A DNA stretch of 64,000 nucleotides from Immundisolibacterales bacterium (lineage in GTDB: Bacteria; Pseudomonadota; Gammaproteobacteria; HK1): NCBI GenBank assembly GCA_026712715.1, contig JAPOPW010000007.1:93967-157966 (forward strand), given 5' to 3'. Below are positions 8,641-17,901 of the stretch, one piece after another (position 1 is the first letter of the stretch; each line of letters starts with the position of its first letter). A program made the translations under genes and the position numbers. The notes under the pieces are model-generated. The model did no database searches, was not told the DNA's origin, and saw only the letters and a list, made by a program, of their open reading frames with translations.

Positions 8641-9681
8641 TCAAAGCACCTCTTCCGCGAGCAGGCGGACCGCCTCCACCGTCGTACGGCGGGCGAGGAG
8701 CGACCTGACGTGACCCTTCGCCCCCGCCTCCTTCCAGCGCTTGAGCCGGTCGCGGACCCGGTCCGTCGGTCCGACGAGGGCGACGTCGTCGATGAGCTGG
8801 TCCGGGACCGCGGCGGCGGCCTCGGGGCGGCGCCCGGCGAGGAAATGGTCCTGGATCTCGACCGCGGCCGCCTCGTATCCGAGCCGCTTGGTGTAGTCGT
8901 TGTAGAAGTTCTTGGTGCGCGCGCCCATGCCGCCGATGTAGAGGGCAAGGTGCTCGCGGACCACCCGGCGGGCGCGCTCGAGGTCGTCGTCCAGCACCAC
9001 TTCGACGAAGGGAGCGATCTCGAACGTGTCGAGGCTCTTCCCGTTCCCGGCCCGCGCAAAGCCCTCGTCGAGGGCGCTCTCGAAGAGATCGAAGCGCTCC
9101 GGGTTCATCCACACCGGGAACACCCCGTCCGCCACCTCCGCGCTCGTGCGAAGGCCGTTCTCGGTGAACGCGCCGGTGAAGATGCGAAGCGCGGGATTGC
9201 CGTGGAGGATGCTCCGGAGCGGCTTGCCGAGCCCCGTGGCGCCCTCCCCGCGGAAGGGGATCTGGTAGTGCTCGCCCTCGTGGGTGAGGGGCTCGGTGCG
9301 GGCGAGGATCTTCCGGATGATGGAGATGTACTCGCGGGTGCGGGTAAGGGGGCGGCCGTAGGGAACGCCGTACCAGCCCTCGATGACCTGCGGTCCGCTC
9401 GGCCCGATCCCGAGGATGAACCGCCCGCCGGACATCGCGTCCAGGGTCATCGCGGTCATCGCGGCGCACGACGGAGTCCGCGCCCCCATCTGGATGATGG
9501 CTGTGCCGACGTTGATGCGCGACGTCCGGGCGAGGATCCACGCGGCCGGGGTCACCGCGTCCGAGCCCCATGCCTCCGAGGTCCAAACCGAGTCGAAGCC
9601 GAGGTTCTCCGCTTCGAGAATGACGTCCATCGGCACCGACATGTCCGCGGGCGAGTAGCCCGTCACGAGACCCAGCTTCAC
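8641..9681 (-). CDS. LLM-class (luciferase-like) probable F420-dependent oxidoreductase
   Basis: 346 aa starting MKLGLVTGYSPADMSVPMDV. Barrel signatures: SVWTSEAWGSDAVTPAAWIL, TSRINVGTAIIQMGARTPS, and MSGGRFILGIGPSGPQVIEG. It resembles the gene at 7354-8394 throughout (both carry the GMGxxTxNFYND segment near the C-terminus), so the two arose by duplication. Probable hydride transfer with F420. It is transcribed leftward, probably with the downstream paralogue. The 222 bp between its start and the toxin gene at 9904 hold the promoter region and no recognisable gene. Confidence 0.88.
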   Translation of the reverse strand: MKLGLVTGYSPADMSVPMDVILEAENLGFDSVWTSEAWGSDAVTPAAWILARTSRINVGTAIIQMGARTPSCAAMTAMTLDAMSGGRFILGIGPSGPQVIEGWYGVPYGRPLTRTREYISIIRKILARTEPLTHEGEHYQIPFRGEGATGLGKPLRSILHGNPALRIFTGAFTENGLRTSAEVADGVFPVWMNPERFDLFESALDEGFARAGNGKSLDTFEIAPFVEVVLDDDLERARRVVREHLALYIGGMGARTKNFYNDYTKRLGYEAAAVEIQDHFLAGRRPEAAAAVPDQLIDDVALVGPTDRVRDRLKRWKEAGAKGHVRSLLARRTTVEAVRLLAEEVL

Positions 9682-9903
9682 CGTGCTCCGCTCCCTGTTC
9701 GAGGTCGAGAGATCCGGCGCACAGGGTAACCCGCCCGCCGCCCGCCATGGACGCGGCGGTCGGGAATTGTGGATCCGGGCTCCGTTCCGTCCTGCATGGG
9801 ACGCGAACCGGTATCGCGCGTTTGTCCAACGATCAGGCCGCGGTCCGAAAGACGCCCCGGGAAGGAACCGACCCTTTCGAGCCGGACGGACATCCGACCT
9901 CCG

Positions 9904-10344
9904 TCACGAGTAGACGGCAACCCGCTCCGTCGACCTCTCGAGCGCGGAGAAATCTCGGTCGTACGTCACGAGGCCCAGGCTGGACGTGTGAATGGCGGTC
10001 GCGACCTGCACCGCATCGGGGAGCCGCAGTCCGGTTCGCGCCCGCACACGGGCGGCTCGATAGGCGATCTCGGCGGTCAGATCCGCAACCCGCCAAACCG
10101 GGGGCGACGTGAGCGCCTCGCGATACTCTTCGGCTTTCGACTCTTCCCCCATTCGGAGGGGCCCGGCAAGAACCTCCGCCAAGGTAACCGTCGTGATGAC
10201 CAACTCGTAGCGACCGGCCTCCGCACGCTCGAAGATTGGCAGAAAGCGCGGGGCGAGCACGGGATGGTCTTCGAGTACGTAGATGATGGGAGCGCTGTCG
10301 ACGACGAACCGTCCCCGAGCCGGAACACTCTCGATGTTCTCCAT
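9904..10344 (-). CDS. vapC: PIN-domain toxin, VapC-like
   Basis: 146 aa from the ATG at 10344, which overlaps the antitoxin stop in a TAATG arrangement; a GTG six bases upstream is an alternative. PIN acidic residues are in place: VVDSAPIIYVLED (first Asp), TLAEVLAG (Glu), LRLPDAVQVATA (Asp) and LVTYDRDF (final Asp). VapC toxins are Mg-dependent endoribonucleases that cleave tRNA or rRNA. Paired with the Phd/YefM-type antitoxin directly upstream, so this is a type II module of mixed family. Looks intact. Confidence 0.88.
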   Translation of the reverse strand: MENIESVPARGRFVVDSAPIIYVLEDHPVLAPRFLPIFERAEAGRYELVITTVTLAEVLAGPLRMGEESKAEEYREALTSPPVWRVADLTAEIAYRAARVRARTGLRLPDAVQVATAIHTSSLGLVTYDRDFSALERSTERVAVYS

Positions 10345-10577
10345 TACCACTCGTCTCGCAACCGCTCGACGTACGCCGCGACCTCGCCATAGCAGCCACG
10401 TCCCGATCCGCGCAGCCCGGTGAGCTCCGGCGCCTCCCTTGCGACCTGGGACACCGGAACGATCGCGGCGTACGGCACGCCGTGTCGGGTCACGATCGTC
10501 ACGGTCCCGTTGCGGTGTGAACGGGCCAGAATCTCGGGCAGTCTCTTGCGCGCTTCCTCCGCTCCGATCGATTCCAT
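10344..10577 (-). CDS. Phd/YefM-family antitoxin
   Basis: 77 aa. The N-terminal MESIGAEEARKRLPEILARS fits the Phd/YefM beta-alpha-alpha DNA-binding fold, followed by VTIVTRHGVPYAAIVPVSQV, typical of the family. The C-terminal helix would wrap the PIN toxin. Translationally coupled to the toxin by a one-base overlap. Antitoxins of this family bind their own promoter; the upstream 10578-10712 gap between this gene and npdG contains a repeated GTACGGTCTGTACAGTC motif around 10597-10615 that could be the operator. Confidence 0.85.
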   Translation of the reverse strand: MESIGAEEARKRLPEILARSHRNGTVTIVTRHGVPYAAIVPVSQVAREAPELTGLRGSGRGCYGEVAAYVERLRDEW

Positions 10578-10712
10578 GACGGTCTCACATCATTGTCTGT
10601 ACGGTCTGTACAGTCTAGCCGAGAGACCCGAGGGTTGCCAGAATCGGCGCGGCGGGCGGGACGTGTCGATCCGCTATCATCGCGCCTCGCCGCGCGGGGT
10701 GGAGGAACGAGG

Positions 10713-11390
10713 TTGACCAACGAAACGATCGCCGTCGTCGGCGGTACCGGCAACATCGGCTACGGGCTCGCCCTTCGCTGGGCCGAGAAGGGTCACCGGG
10801 TGCTCATCGGTTCGCGTGCGGCGGATCGGGCGGAGGCGGCCGCGAACGAGCTCCGCGCGCGGCTCGCCGAAGGCCGGGGCGCGGGCGAGCTCGCGGGGCT
10901 CGTGAACCCCGAGGCGGCGGCGGCGGCGGACATCGTGGCGGTGACCGTGCCGTTCGCGGCGCAGCGCCCGACCCTCGAGGGCATCCGCGAGGGCTGCCAG
11001 GGAAAGATCGTCATCGACGTGACGGTGCCGCTGGTCCCGCCCCGGGTGAGCCGGGTCCAGCTCCCACCCGAAGACTCCGCCGCCCTCGTGACCCAGGAGC
11101 TGCTCGGGGAAGGGGTACGCGTCGTCTCCGCCTTCCAGAACGTGAGCGCGGTCCACCTCGCCGAGCTCGGGCACCCCGTGGACTGCGACGTGCTCGTCTG
11201 CGGCGACGACCCGCAGGCGCGCGAGGTCGTGGTCCGGCTCGCCGCAGAGGCCGGACTCCGGGGGATCCAGGCGGGCCGTCTCGCCAACTCGGTCGCCGCG
11301 GAGGCGCTCACGTCGATCCTCATCTGGCTCAACCAGCGCCACAAGGCGACCGGCACCGGCATCCGCATCACGGGGCTCGATGGCCATTGA
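10713..11390 (+). CDS. npdG: NADPH:F420 oxidoreductase (F420-dependent NADP reductase)
   Basis: 225 aa from a TTG at 10713 with GGAGG at 10701-10705. The Rossmann fold opens TIAVVGGTGNIGYGLALRWA, then VLIGSRAADRAEAAA (NADP ribose-phosphate contact) and VTVPFAAQRPTLEGI. C-terminal features match Fno/NpdG: VVSAFQNVSAVHLAELG and GRLANSVAAEALTSILIWLN. The enzyme reduces F420 with NADPH, charging the deazaflavin pool used by the LLM enzymes. Placement directly before cofE and cofD supports this over a generic prephenate-dehydrogenase-like role. The 264 bp after it, up to cofE, show no gene. Confidence 0.93.
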   Translation: MTNETIAVVGGTGNIGYGLALRWAEKGHRVLIGSRAADRAEAAANELRARLAEGRGAGELAGLVNPEAAAAADIVAVTVPFAAQRPTLEGIREGCQGKIVIDVTVPLVPPRVSRVQLPPEDSAALVTQELLGEGVRVVSAFQNVSAVHLAELGHPVDCDVLVCGDDPQAREVVVRLAAEAGLRGIQAGRLANSVAAEALTSILIWLNQRHKATGTGIRITGLDGH

Positions 11391-11654
11391 CGGCCGCGGT
11401 CCGGAGCGAACGCCGGACGCCATGCGCACCGGGCCGGGGTGCAAGACCGCGAGGCAGACGCTGCGTGGCCTTCTTTCACCGTGTGCCGGCACGTTCGCCT
11501 CGCGGCAGATCTGCCGCAGCGGCCCGCAGGCGCTCCGGCGCGGTTCGGGCGGACCCGCAACGACCTTGCCGGATGCCGGTGAAGCCGGGTTTCCCGCCGT
11601 GGCTGCCCGCATGGTCCGGGCGGCTCCCTTCGCTCCCGCGCTCGGGCGCGCGGC

Positions 11655-12443
11655 ATGACCCCGGTGGAGCTGCGGATACGCGGGATTTCCGGCATGCCCC
11701 GGGTTCGGGCGGGCGACGATCTCGGCGCGCTCCTTGCGGACGCGATCGGCCGCTCGGGCGAGGTGTTGCGGGAAGGCGACGTGATGGTGGTCGCCCAGAA
11801 GGTCGTGTCGAAGGCGGAGGGGCGGATCGTGCGGCTCACGGACCTCGTCCCGTCGCCGCGGGCCGTCGAGCTCGCGGCGAAGACCGAAAAGGATCCGCGG
11901 GCGGTCGAGGCCATCCTCGGAGAGGCGGTCGAGGTGCTGCGAGCGGTGCCCGGGGTGCTCATCGTCGAGACCCGGCACGGAATCATCCTCGCGAACGCCG
12001 GAGCCGACATGTCGAACATCGAGCACGACGAGGAGGATGACCACCTGCTCCTGCTCCCCGAAGACCCGGACGCTTCCGCGGACCGTCTTCGCTCCGCGCT
12101 GGATGCCGGAGGCGGCGGGGCGAGGATCGGGGTCATCGTTGCCGACAGCGTCGGACGGGCGTGGCGCGAGGGAACGGTCGGACTCGCGATCGGGGTGAGC
12201 GGCCCCCCCGCCCGCCTCGATCGCCGCGGGGAGCGCGACTTCTACGGACGCGAGCTCCATGTCACCGAAGTCGCGATCGCCGACTCGATCGCTTCCGCCG
12301 CGTCCATCGTCATGGGCGAAGGCGCGGAGGGGCGGCCGGCGGCGCTGGTCCGCGGGCTCTCGTTCGACGACCGCAGCGGCGCCGAGCGGGCGGGGCGGGC
12401 CCGCGACCTCGTGCGACCGCGCGAACGGGACCTCTTCCGATGA
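11655..12443 (+). CDS. cofE: Coenzyme F420-0:L-glutamate ligase
   Basis: 262 aa, the usual length of stand-alone CofE. It adds gamma-linked glutamates to F420-0 with GTP. Family segments include [38 protein letters not shown] followed by [20 protein letters not shown], and [20 protein letters not shown], which hold nucleotide and metal contacts. There is no C-terminal nitroreductase domain, unlike mycobacterial FbiB. Its stop overlaps the cofD start in ATGA, showing translational coupling. Confidence 0.95.
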   Translation: MTPVELRIRGISGMPRVRAGDDLGALLADAIGRSGEVLREGDVMVVAQKVVSKAEGRIVRLTDLVPSPRAVELAAKTEKDPRAVEAILGEAVEVLRAVPGVLIVETRHGIILANAGADMSNIEHDEEDDHLLLLPEDPDASADRLRSALDAGGGGARIGVIVADSVGRAWREGTVGLAIGVSGPPARLDRRGERDFYGRELHVTEVAIADSIASAASIVMGEGAEGRPAALVRGLSFDDRSGAERAGRARDLVRPRERDLFR

Positions 12444-13393
12444 TCCTCGCCCTCGCGGGCGGCGTCGGCGGCGCGAAGCTCGCCGCCGGCCTCCAGGCGG
12501 CGCTCGGCGCGCCGGACCAGCTCCTCACCGTCGTCAATACCGGAGACGACTTCGAGCACCTGGGCTTGAGCATCTGCCCCGATCTCGACACCGTCATGTA
12601 CACCCTCTCCGGGCGCGCCAATCCGGAGACCGGATGGGGACTCGCCGGCGAGAGCTGGCATTTCCTCGACGCGCTCGCGGTCCTCGGCGGCGAGAGCTGG
12701 TTCCGCCTCGGCGATCGCGATCTCGCGACCCACGTCGAGCGCACCCATCGCATGCGGGCGGGGGAGAGCCTGAGCGCGGTCACCGCGGACCTCGCCGCCC
12801 GCCTCGGCGTGCCGTCGCGCATCGCGCCCATGAGCGACGACCCGGTCCGCACCGTGGTCGAGACCGGCGAGGGCGCCCTGCCCTTCCAGGAGTACTTCGT
12901 TAGGCGGCGGTGTGAACCGGCGGTGCGGGACCTCCGTTTCGAGGGCGCGCCGGCGGCGCGGATGTCGGCCGCGTTCGAGGCCGCCCTCGCCGATCCGTCC
13001 CTCGAGGGGGTGATTGTCTGCCCGTCGAACCCGTACCTCAGCGTGGACCCCATCCTCGCCGTGCCCGGAGTCCGTGCGAAGCTCGCCGCCTGCCCGGCTC
13101 CGGTGGTGGGGGTCTCGCCCATCGTGGGAGGCCGGGCGATCAAGGGTCCGGCGGCCAAGATCATGGCGGAGCTGGGGGTCGAGGCATCCGCCCGCACGGT
13201 CGCCGCCCGCTACCGCGACCTCCTCGACGGCTTCGTGCTCGACGAGACGGACCGCGCGCTCGCGCCGCGGATCGAATCGGAGCTCGCGGGGCTTCGGGTC
13301 CGGGAGGAGCCGACGGTCATGCGCGGGCCCGACGACCGCAGGCGGCTCGCCGCCGGCGTACTCGCGTTCGCGCGAGCCCTCCGTGAGAGCTAG
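12440..13393 (+). CDS. cofD: LPPG:FO phospholactate (phosphoenolpyruvyl/phosphoglyceryl) transferase
   Basis: 317 aa. CofD/FbiA joins the activated three-carbon acid to the riboflavin-like precursor FO. It shows the N-terminal glycine loop [20 protein letters not shown], the FO/metal-binding block [20 protein letters not shown], and [20 protein letters not shown] and [20 protein letters not shown]. It starts within the cofE stop. Its stop TAG (13391-13393) is part of the CTAG end of repeat copy B, as also seen for the gene ending at 2197. Whether the donor is phospholactate, PEP or 3-phosphoglycerate cannot be settled by eye. Confidence 0.95.
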   Translation: MILALAGGVGGAKLAAGLQAALGAPDQLLTVVNTGDDFEHLGLSICPDLDTVMYTLSGRANPETGWGLAGESWHFLDALAVLGGESWFRLGDRDLATHVERTHRMRAGESLSAVTADLAARLGVPSRIAPMSDDPVRTVVETGEGALPFQEYFVRRRCEPAVRDLRFEGAPAARMSAAFEAALADPSLEGVIVCPSNPYLSVDPILAVPGVRAKLAACPAPVVGVSPIVGGRAIKGPAAKIMAELGVEASARTVAARYRDLLDGFVLDETDRALAPRIESELAGLRVREEPTVMRGPDDRRRLAAGVLAFARALRES

Positions 13394-13653
13394 CGCGGAA
13401 ATCTCACCGACTTTCGTCGCATGCTCGAGAGAATCTGCGATCTCCTGAAGATTGCTGGCTGCCCGAGAGACTCTCCGAGCCCTTCGGGTCCGGGCGCGGA
13501 GATGCCGCGGTGACCGGGCGCACGGACCGAAAGGAGCCGAGAGCGTGGTCGACACCAGCGCCACGCGCCGTGGAAGCGGCTTGAGGCAGCACGCCTTGTC
13601 CCAGCGGGCGAAAAGGCGTCCGCCAGCCAAGAAGTTGGCGATGTAACCGGGCT
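13390..13653 (+). repeat. Hairpin-rich inverted-repeat element, copy B (decayed)
   Basis: About 264 bp between two CTAG ends. The left end reads CTAGCGCGGAAATCTCACCG and the right end, reverse-complemented, CTAGCCCGGTTACATCGCCA; both are degenerate forms of the copy A ends. Interior blocks line up with copy A in order (TTTCGTCGCATGCTCGA, CTCTCCGAGCCCTTCGGGT, GCGCACGGACCGAAAGGAG, GAAGCGGCTTGAGG). It lacks two of the AT-rich hairpins of copy A. It splits the F420 operon between cofD and cofC and fills most of the 13394-13732 gap. Confidence 0.7.
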
Positions 13654-13732
13654 AGGATCGCGTTCCGGACCCGTCACGCCTGCACGCCCGAATCCTCCAC
13701 CCGAACGAAGAGCCCTGCCTGCCGCCCGCGCC

Positions 13733-14449
13733 GTGGACCGCTCCACCTGGATTGTCATTCCCGTCCGTTCGCTGACCGACGGGAAGCGCCGGCTCGCTCC
13801 GGTACTCGAGCCGGACGCGCGCGCCCGGCTGGTGCGCCGGCTGTTCGAACGCACCCTTCGCGCCGCGCTCGAGGCCGGCCCGCGCGCCCTCGTCGTGAGC
13901 CCCGACCCGGACGCCCTCTCCCTCGCCCGCAACGCCGGTGCCGCCGCGCTCGAGGAGCCGCGCCCGGTCGGACTCAACCACGCTCTCGAGCTCGCGGCCC
14001 GGGAGGCCGCGAAGCGGGGGGCCGAGGCGCTCCTCGTCGTCTCCGCCGACCTGCCGGACCTCGAAGCGGAGGATCTGCGTGCTATGCTGCCGCCGCCGGA
14101 CCCGGAGTCGATCTCACCGGCGCCAGATCGGGCATGGAACCCTGCCGGCGCGCAGATCGCGGAGCGCGCCGAATCCGCGATGCCGCGGAAGCGTGCAGTG
14201 GTGCGGATCGCGCCGGACGAGGCCGGGACCGGGACGAATGCGCTGTACGTTCGCCCCCCCTCCCTGCTCGCGTTCGAGTACGGCGAATCGAGCTGCCGAC
14301 GGCACCACGAACAGGCACGGAGAGCGGGGGCGCGGGTCGAAACGGTCGATCGGCCGGGACTCCGGTTCGACCTCGACACACCGATCGACCTCGAACGACA
14401 CGAACGACGACCCTTCGGGAGACCCCATGGGGAACGCGAAGATCGATAG
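13733..14449 (+). CDS. cofC: 2-phospho-L-lactate (or related acid) guanylyltransferase
   Basis: 238 aa from a GTG at 13733. Nucleotidyltransferase fold: TWIVIPVRSLTDGKRRLAPV with the conserved Lys-Arg-Leu, ALVVSPDPDALSLARNAGA, LLVVSADLPDLEAEDLRAML carrying the metal Asp, and the family signature DEAGTGTNALYVRPP. It activates a phospho-acid with GTP for CofD. Homologues differ in using 2-phospholactate, PEP or 3-phosphoglycerate (the last gives 3PG-F420 in some proteobacteria). A stretch of about 30 residues after the DLP motif (DPESISPAPDRAWNPAGAQI) looks longer than in typical CofC. The cofGH start lies 23 bases inside this gene. Confidence 0.9.
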   Translation: MDRSTWIVIPVRSLTDGKRRLAPVLEPDARARLVRRLFERTLRAALEAGPRALVVSPDPDALSLARNAGAAALEEPRPVGLNHALELAAREAAKRGAEALLVVSADLPDLEAEDLRAMLPPPDPESISPAPDRAWNPAGAQIAERAESAMPRKRAVVRIAPDEAGTGTNALYVRPPSLLAFEYGESSCRRHHEQARRAGARVETVDRPGLRFDLDTPIDLERHERRPFGRPHGEREDR

Positions 14450-16991
14450 CCGAGACCGCGCTGACGCGAGGAAGGAAATGCAACCCGAGGCAAAGGGCTC
14501 GGACCGCGCTCCGGGGGTGGGCGAGACGGCTCCGACATCGGGGACGCACGGTGCCAGGGCGGTACCGGCGGCGCCGGGCCGCCTGGCCGCCTGGATCGGG
14601 TCCCGGCGCCCGGAAGCCGGAGAGGCGTTCGATCTCCTCGATGCTCGCGACCTCGCGAGTCTCCTTCGCGCCGCCGCGGCGGTTCGCGACGAGGCGCGCC
14701 CCGAGGTGACCACGTTCTCGCCGAAGGTGTTCATCCCTCTCACCGAGCTTTGCCGCGACGTGTGCCACTACTGCACGTTCGCGAAGGCTCCGCGCCGCCT
14801 CCGCTCGGCCTTCCTCTCGCCCGACGAAGTGCTCGCCATCGCCGAGGCCGGCGAACGGGCTGGCTGCCGCGAGGCGCTCTTCACCCTCGGCGACAAGCCC
14901 GAGCTCCGTTACCGGGCGGCGCGCGAGGAGCTCGCGCGCCTCGGGTACGCGACCACCATCGACTATCTCGTCGCCATGTGCCGGCTCGTCCTCGAGAAGA
15001 CCCGGCTCCTCCCGCACGTGAACCCGGGGGTGCTCTCCAGCGAGGACGTCCAGCGGCTGCGCACGGTGTCGGTGTCGGCCGGGATCATGCTCGAGAGCGC
15101 GTCGGCGAGGCTCTGCGAGCGGGGCGGGGTCCACCACGGGTCTCCGGACAAGAGGCCCGAGGTCCGGCTCGCGACCCTGCGCCGGGCGGGCGAGGCGCGG
15201 GTGCCGTTCACCACCGGAATCCTCATCGGCATCGGAGAGACCCGGCGCGAACGAATCGAGTCGCTCCTCGCAATACGGGAGATCCAGGACCGCTACGGCC
15301 ACATCCAGGAGATCATCGTCCAGAACTTCCGGGCGAAGCCGGGCACCAAGATGGCCGGCGCGCCGGAGCCGAGCCTCGAGGACCTGCTCTGGACGGTCGC
15401 GGCCGCGCGCCTCGTCTTCGGTCCGGAGATGAGCGTGCAGGCACCCCCCAACCTCTCGCCGGGCGCCGAGCCCATGCGACGGCTGGTGGAGGCGGGCATC
15501 GACGACTGGGGCGGGGTGTCCCCCGTCACCATCGACCACGTGAATCCGGAGGCGCCGTGGCCGGAGCTCGCCGCGCTCCGGGCCGCGACCGCGGCCGCCG
15601 GAAAGCGCCTCGTGCCGCGACTTGCGATCTACCCGCGCTACGTGCTCGAACCCGATACCTGGCTCGACCCCGGCCTCCGGGCGCGCTGCGCGCGCGCCAT
15701 CGACACCGAGGGGCACGGGCGCGAGGACCGCTGGGTGGCGGGCGCCTCGCCCTTCGCACCGCCGGCCGGGCGCGCCGTTCCCGGCGCGGAGCGGGACCTC
15801 GCCCGGCGCGGCGTGGTCGACATCGCGGCGCGCGCCGCGGCCGGGGAGCGGCTCGGCGAGGACGATATCGTGCGCCTGTTCCGGGCCCGGGGCGGCGACT
15901 TCGACGAAGTGTGCGACGCGGCCGACCGGCTGCGCCGCGAGATGTGCGGCGACCCCGTGAGCTACGTCGTCACCCGCAACATCAACTACACCAACGTCTG
16001 CTACTTCCGCTGCCAGTTCTGCGCGTTCTCCAAGGGCAAGGCGAGCGAGAACCTGCGGGGGAAGCCCTACGACCTCGACCTCGGCGAGATCACCCGGCGG
16101 GTGCGCGAGGCGTGGGAGCGCGGGGCGACCGAGGTCTGCATGCAGGGCGGCATCCACCCCGGCTACACCGGCCACACCTATCTCGCGCTCTGCCGGGCGG
16201 TGAAGGAGGCGGTGCCGGACATTCACGTCCACGCGTTCTCGCCGCTCGAGATCAGCCAGGGCGCGGCGACGGCAGGGCTTGGCGTTCGCGACTTCCTCGG
16301 CGCGCTCCGCGACGCGGGGCTCGGGACGCTTCCCGGAACGGCGGCGGAGATCCTCGACGACGAGGTGCGCGAGGTTCTCTGCCCGGACAAGATCCGCACC
16401 CGCGAGTGGCTCGACGTGGTGGGGACGGCGCACGAAATCGGGCTTCGCTCCACCGCCACCATCATGTTCGGGCATGTCGACGGCTACCGGTCGTGGGCGC
16501 GGCACCTCCTCGCCGTCCGCGACCTCCAGGCTCGCACGGGCGGAATCACCGAGATGGTCCCCCTCCCCTTCGTCCACATGGAGGCGCCCATCTTCCGCAA
16601 GGGCTTCGCGCGCGAAGGCCCGACCTTCCGCGAGGCGGTGCTGATGCACGCGGTATGCCGGCTCGTGCTCCACCCCCACATCTCCAACATCCAGGTGTCC
16701 TGGACGAAGATGGGTCTCGAGGGCGCGAAGCGGTGCCTCGAGGCGGGAGCCAACGACCTCGGCGGGACGCTCATGAACGAAAGCATCTCCCGGGCGGCGG
16801 GCGCCGCGCACGGCCAGGAGATGCCCCCGGCATCGATGGAGGAGGCGATCCGATCGCTCGGCCGCACCCCGCGCCAGCGGACCACCCTCTACGGCGACGC
16901 GGCACACGAGCGCCGGCTCGCCTCCCTCGACGCGGCTCCGCTCGCGGACGTGGTTCAGACTCCCGCCTCAAAATTCGCCCGCGTCAGTTGA
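14427..16991 (+). CDS. fbiC: FO synthase, CofG-CofH fusion (FbiC type)
   Basis: About 854 aa, the length of actinobacterial FbiC. It fuses the two radical-SAM subunits that make FO from tyrosine and the flavin pathway intermediate 5-amino-6-ribitylaminouracil. The CofG half carries CRDVCHYCTFAK (CX3CX2C cluster, about residue 110) and the CofH half CYFRCQFCAFSKGK (about residue 530). Also visible are NLSPGAEPMRRLVEAGIDDW in CofG and QVSWTKMGLEGAKRCLEAGA with DLGGTLMNES in CofH. ATG 14427 was chosen because GGGAG lies just upstream and it overlaps cofC; ATG 14478, after AGGAAGG, is a good alternative. The last codons (KFARVS) fall in a 25-bp direct repeat described separately. Confidence 0.95.
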   Translation: MGNAKIDSRDRADARKEMQPEAKGSDRAPGVGETAPTSGTHGARAVPAAPGRLAAWIGSRRPEAGEAFDLLDARDLASLLRAAAAVRDEARPEVTTFSPKVFIPLTELCRDVCHYCTFAKAPRRLRSAFLSPDEVLAIAEAGERAGCREALFTLGDKPELRYRAAREELARLGYATTIDYLVAMCRLVLEKTRLLPHVNPGVLSSEDVQRLRTVSVSAGIMLESASARLCERGGVHHGSPDKRPEVRLATLRRAGEARVPFTTGILIGIGETRRERIESLLAIREIQDRYGHIQEIIVQNFRAKPGTKMAGAPEPSLEDLLWTVAAARLVFGPEMSVQAPPNLSPGAEPMRRLVEAGIDDWGGVSPVTIDHVNPEAPWPELAALRAATAAAGKRLVPRLAIYPRYVLEPDTWLDPGLRARCARAIDTEGHGREDRWVAGASPFAPPAGRAVPGAERDLARRGVVDIAARAAAGERLGEDDIVRLFRARGGDFDEVCDAADRLRREMCGDPVSYVVTRNINYTNVCYFRCQFCAFSKGKASENLRGKPYDLDLGEITRRVREAWERGATEVCMQGGIHPGYTGHTYLALCRAVKEAVPDIHVHAFSPLEISQGAATAGLGVRDFLGALRDAGLGTLPGTAAEILDDEVREVLCPDKIRTREWLDVVGTAHEIGLRSTATIMFGHVDGYRSWARHLLAVRDLQARTGGITEMVPLPFVHMEAPIFRKGFAREGPTFREAVLMHAVCRLVLHPHISNIQVSWTKMGLEGAKRCLEAGANDLGGTLMNESISRAAGAAHGQEMPPASMEEAIRSLGRTPRQRTTLYGDAAHERRLASLDAAPLADVVQTPASKFARVS

Positions 16992-17110
16992 GCGCAGGTC
17001 CGCTGCTCCCGAGGAACGCGGGCGAACCGAATCGTGCCTGGGCAACAACGCCGGGTGGTTTCCACCAGCGCTGAAGAGGGCCGCCAAGTTCGCCCGCGTC
17101 GGTTGAGCGC
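16971..17110. repeat. 25-bp direct repeat bracketing 90 bp at the cofGH 3' end
   Basis: AAATTCGCCCGCGTCAGTTG... at 16971-16995 recurs as AAGTTCGCCCGCGTCGGTTG... at 17086-17110, with two differences over 25 bases. Both encode the same tail (KFARV[S/G]-stop). An inverted copy of the core, ACGCGGGCGAA, lies between them at 17016-17026, and a small GGTGG/CCACC hairpin at about 17055-17067. The arrangement suggests a 115-bp insertion or tandem duplication at the gene end, or a transcript-end hairpin. It lies between the convergent cofGH and vapC genes. Confidence 0.75.
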
Positions 17111-17137
17111 CGCCGCAGCCAGCTCCGACCGTGTCCG

Positions 17138-17536
17138 TCAGGAAACGAGCTTGAAATGGTGTCCGCGGGCAGCGCCCCGGTCGAAGGTGTAGGTCCGGTC
17201 ACAACCCCGCGCGCGGTTGCGGTGTCCAATCAGGCAATCCGCGAAAACCGTCCCGCCCGCTTCGAACTCGCGCAGGGCCATCCACGCGGTCTCTCGATCC
17301 TCGACCAGGAACTCGGCCGTTCTGAGTAGCTGGCGGACTACCGAAGCGACCACCGAACGGTCGTATCGATAGGCGGTGGTCAGGACCCACACCAGCTCCA
17401 CCAGCACCGGAATCCCGACGTACCCGGGAGACTGGACGGTGCACCGGCTCTCGATGAGACGTTCCGCCGCGTGCGACTGTTCGGGGTCGTCCTGGACGAT
17501 GTAGCGCACGAGGACGTTGGTATCCAGTCCGATCAT
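17138..17536 (-). CDS. vapC: PIN-domain toxin, VapC
   Basis: 132 aa. PIN motifs: [17 protein letters not shown] (first Asp), [20 protein letters not shown] (Glu), then [20 protein letters not shown] and the final Asp in TYTFDRGA. Length and motif order are normal for VapC endoribonucleases. Its start overlaps the antitoxin stop by ATGA (17533-17536). Probably intact. The toxin converges with cofGH. Confidence 0.9.
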   Translation of the reverse strand: MIGLDTNVLVRYIVQDDPEQSHAAERLIESRCTVQSPGYVGIPVLVELVWVLTTAYRYDRSVVASVVRQLLRTAEFLVEDRETAWMALREFEAGGTVFADCLIGHRNRARGCDRTYTFDRGAARGHHFKLVS

Positions 17537-17772
17537 CGCTTGCGAACGGCGGCCCGCGCGATGGCTGCGTCCATCTCTTCGAGGCCGACCGGAACCTCGG
17601 GCTTGGGCACCATGCCCTTGAGCCGGGTGACCGAGACGTTGACGGGGGTGACCCGTACACAGCCGTCATCTTCGAGAACGAAGTCCATCTTGTCGCCCGC
17701 CTTGAGGTGGAGCCGGTCTCGAATGGGCTTCGGAACGGTCACCTGACCCTTGCTCGTGATCGTTGCCTGCAT
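17533..17772 (-). CDS. vapB: AbrB/MazE-type antitoxin, VapB
   Basis: 79 aa. The swapped-hairpin AbrB fold is evident from [20 protein letters not shown] followed by [20 protein letters not shown]. The C-terminal tail ([20 protein letters not shown]) would bind the PIN toxin. Coupled to vapC by ATGA. It is divergent from the acdS gene at 17902, so its autoregulated promoter shares the 129-bp spacer with that of ACC deaminase. Confidence 0.9.
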   Translation of the reverse strand: MQATITSKGQVTVPKPIRDRLHLKAGDKMDFVLEDDGCVRVTPVNVSVTRLKGMVPKPEVPVGLEEMDAAIARAAVRKR

Positions 17773-17901
17773 TACCGAGACCTTGAATCCTTACTCAGCG
17801 GTAAGGCATTCTGGAGCCTGCCGGATCCGGACACAACCCTTGGAGATCCCCGTGCCGAGGGCCGGTGCAGGCGCGGGCCGCCCGGGAAACGGAGGACGAC
17901 G

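Noticed and set aside
10677..12260. Long minus-strand frame opposite npdG and cofE
   Set aside because: Antisense to two well-supported F420 genes, no recognisable domain.
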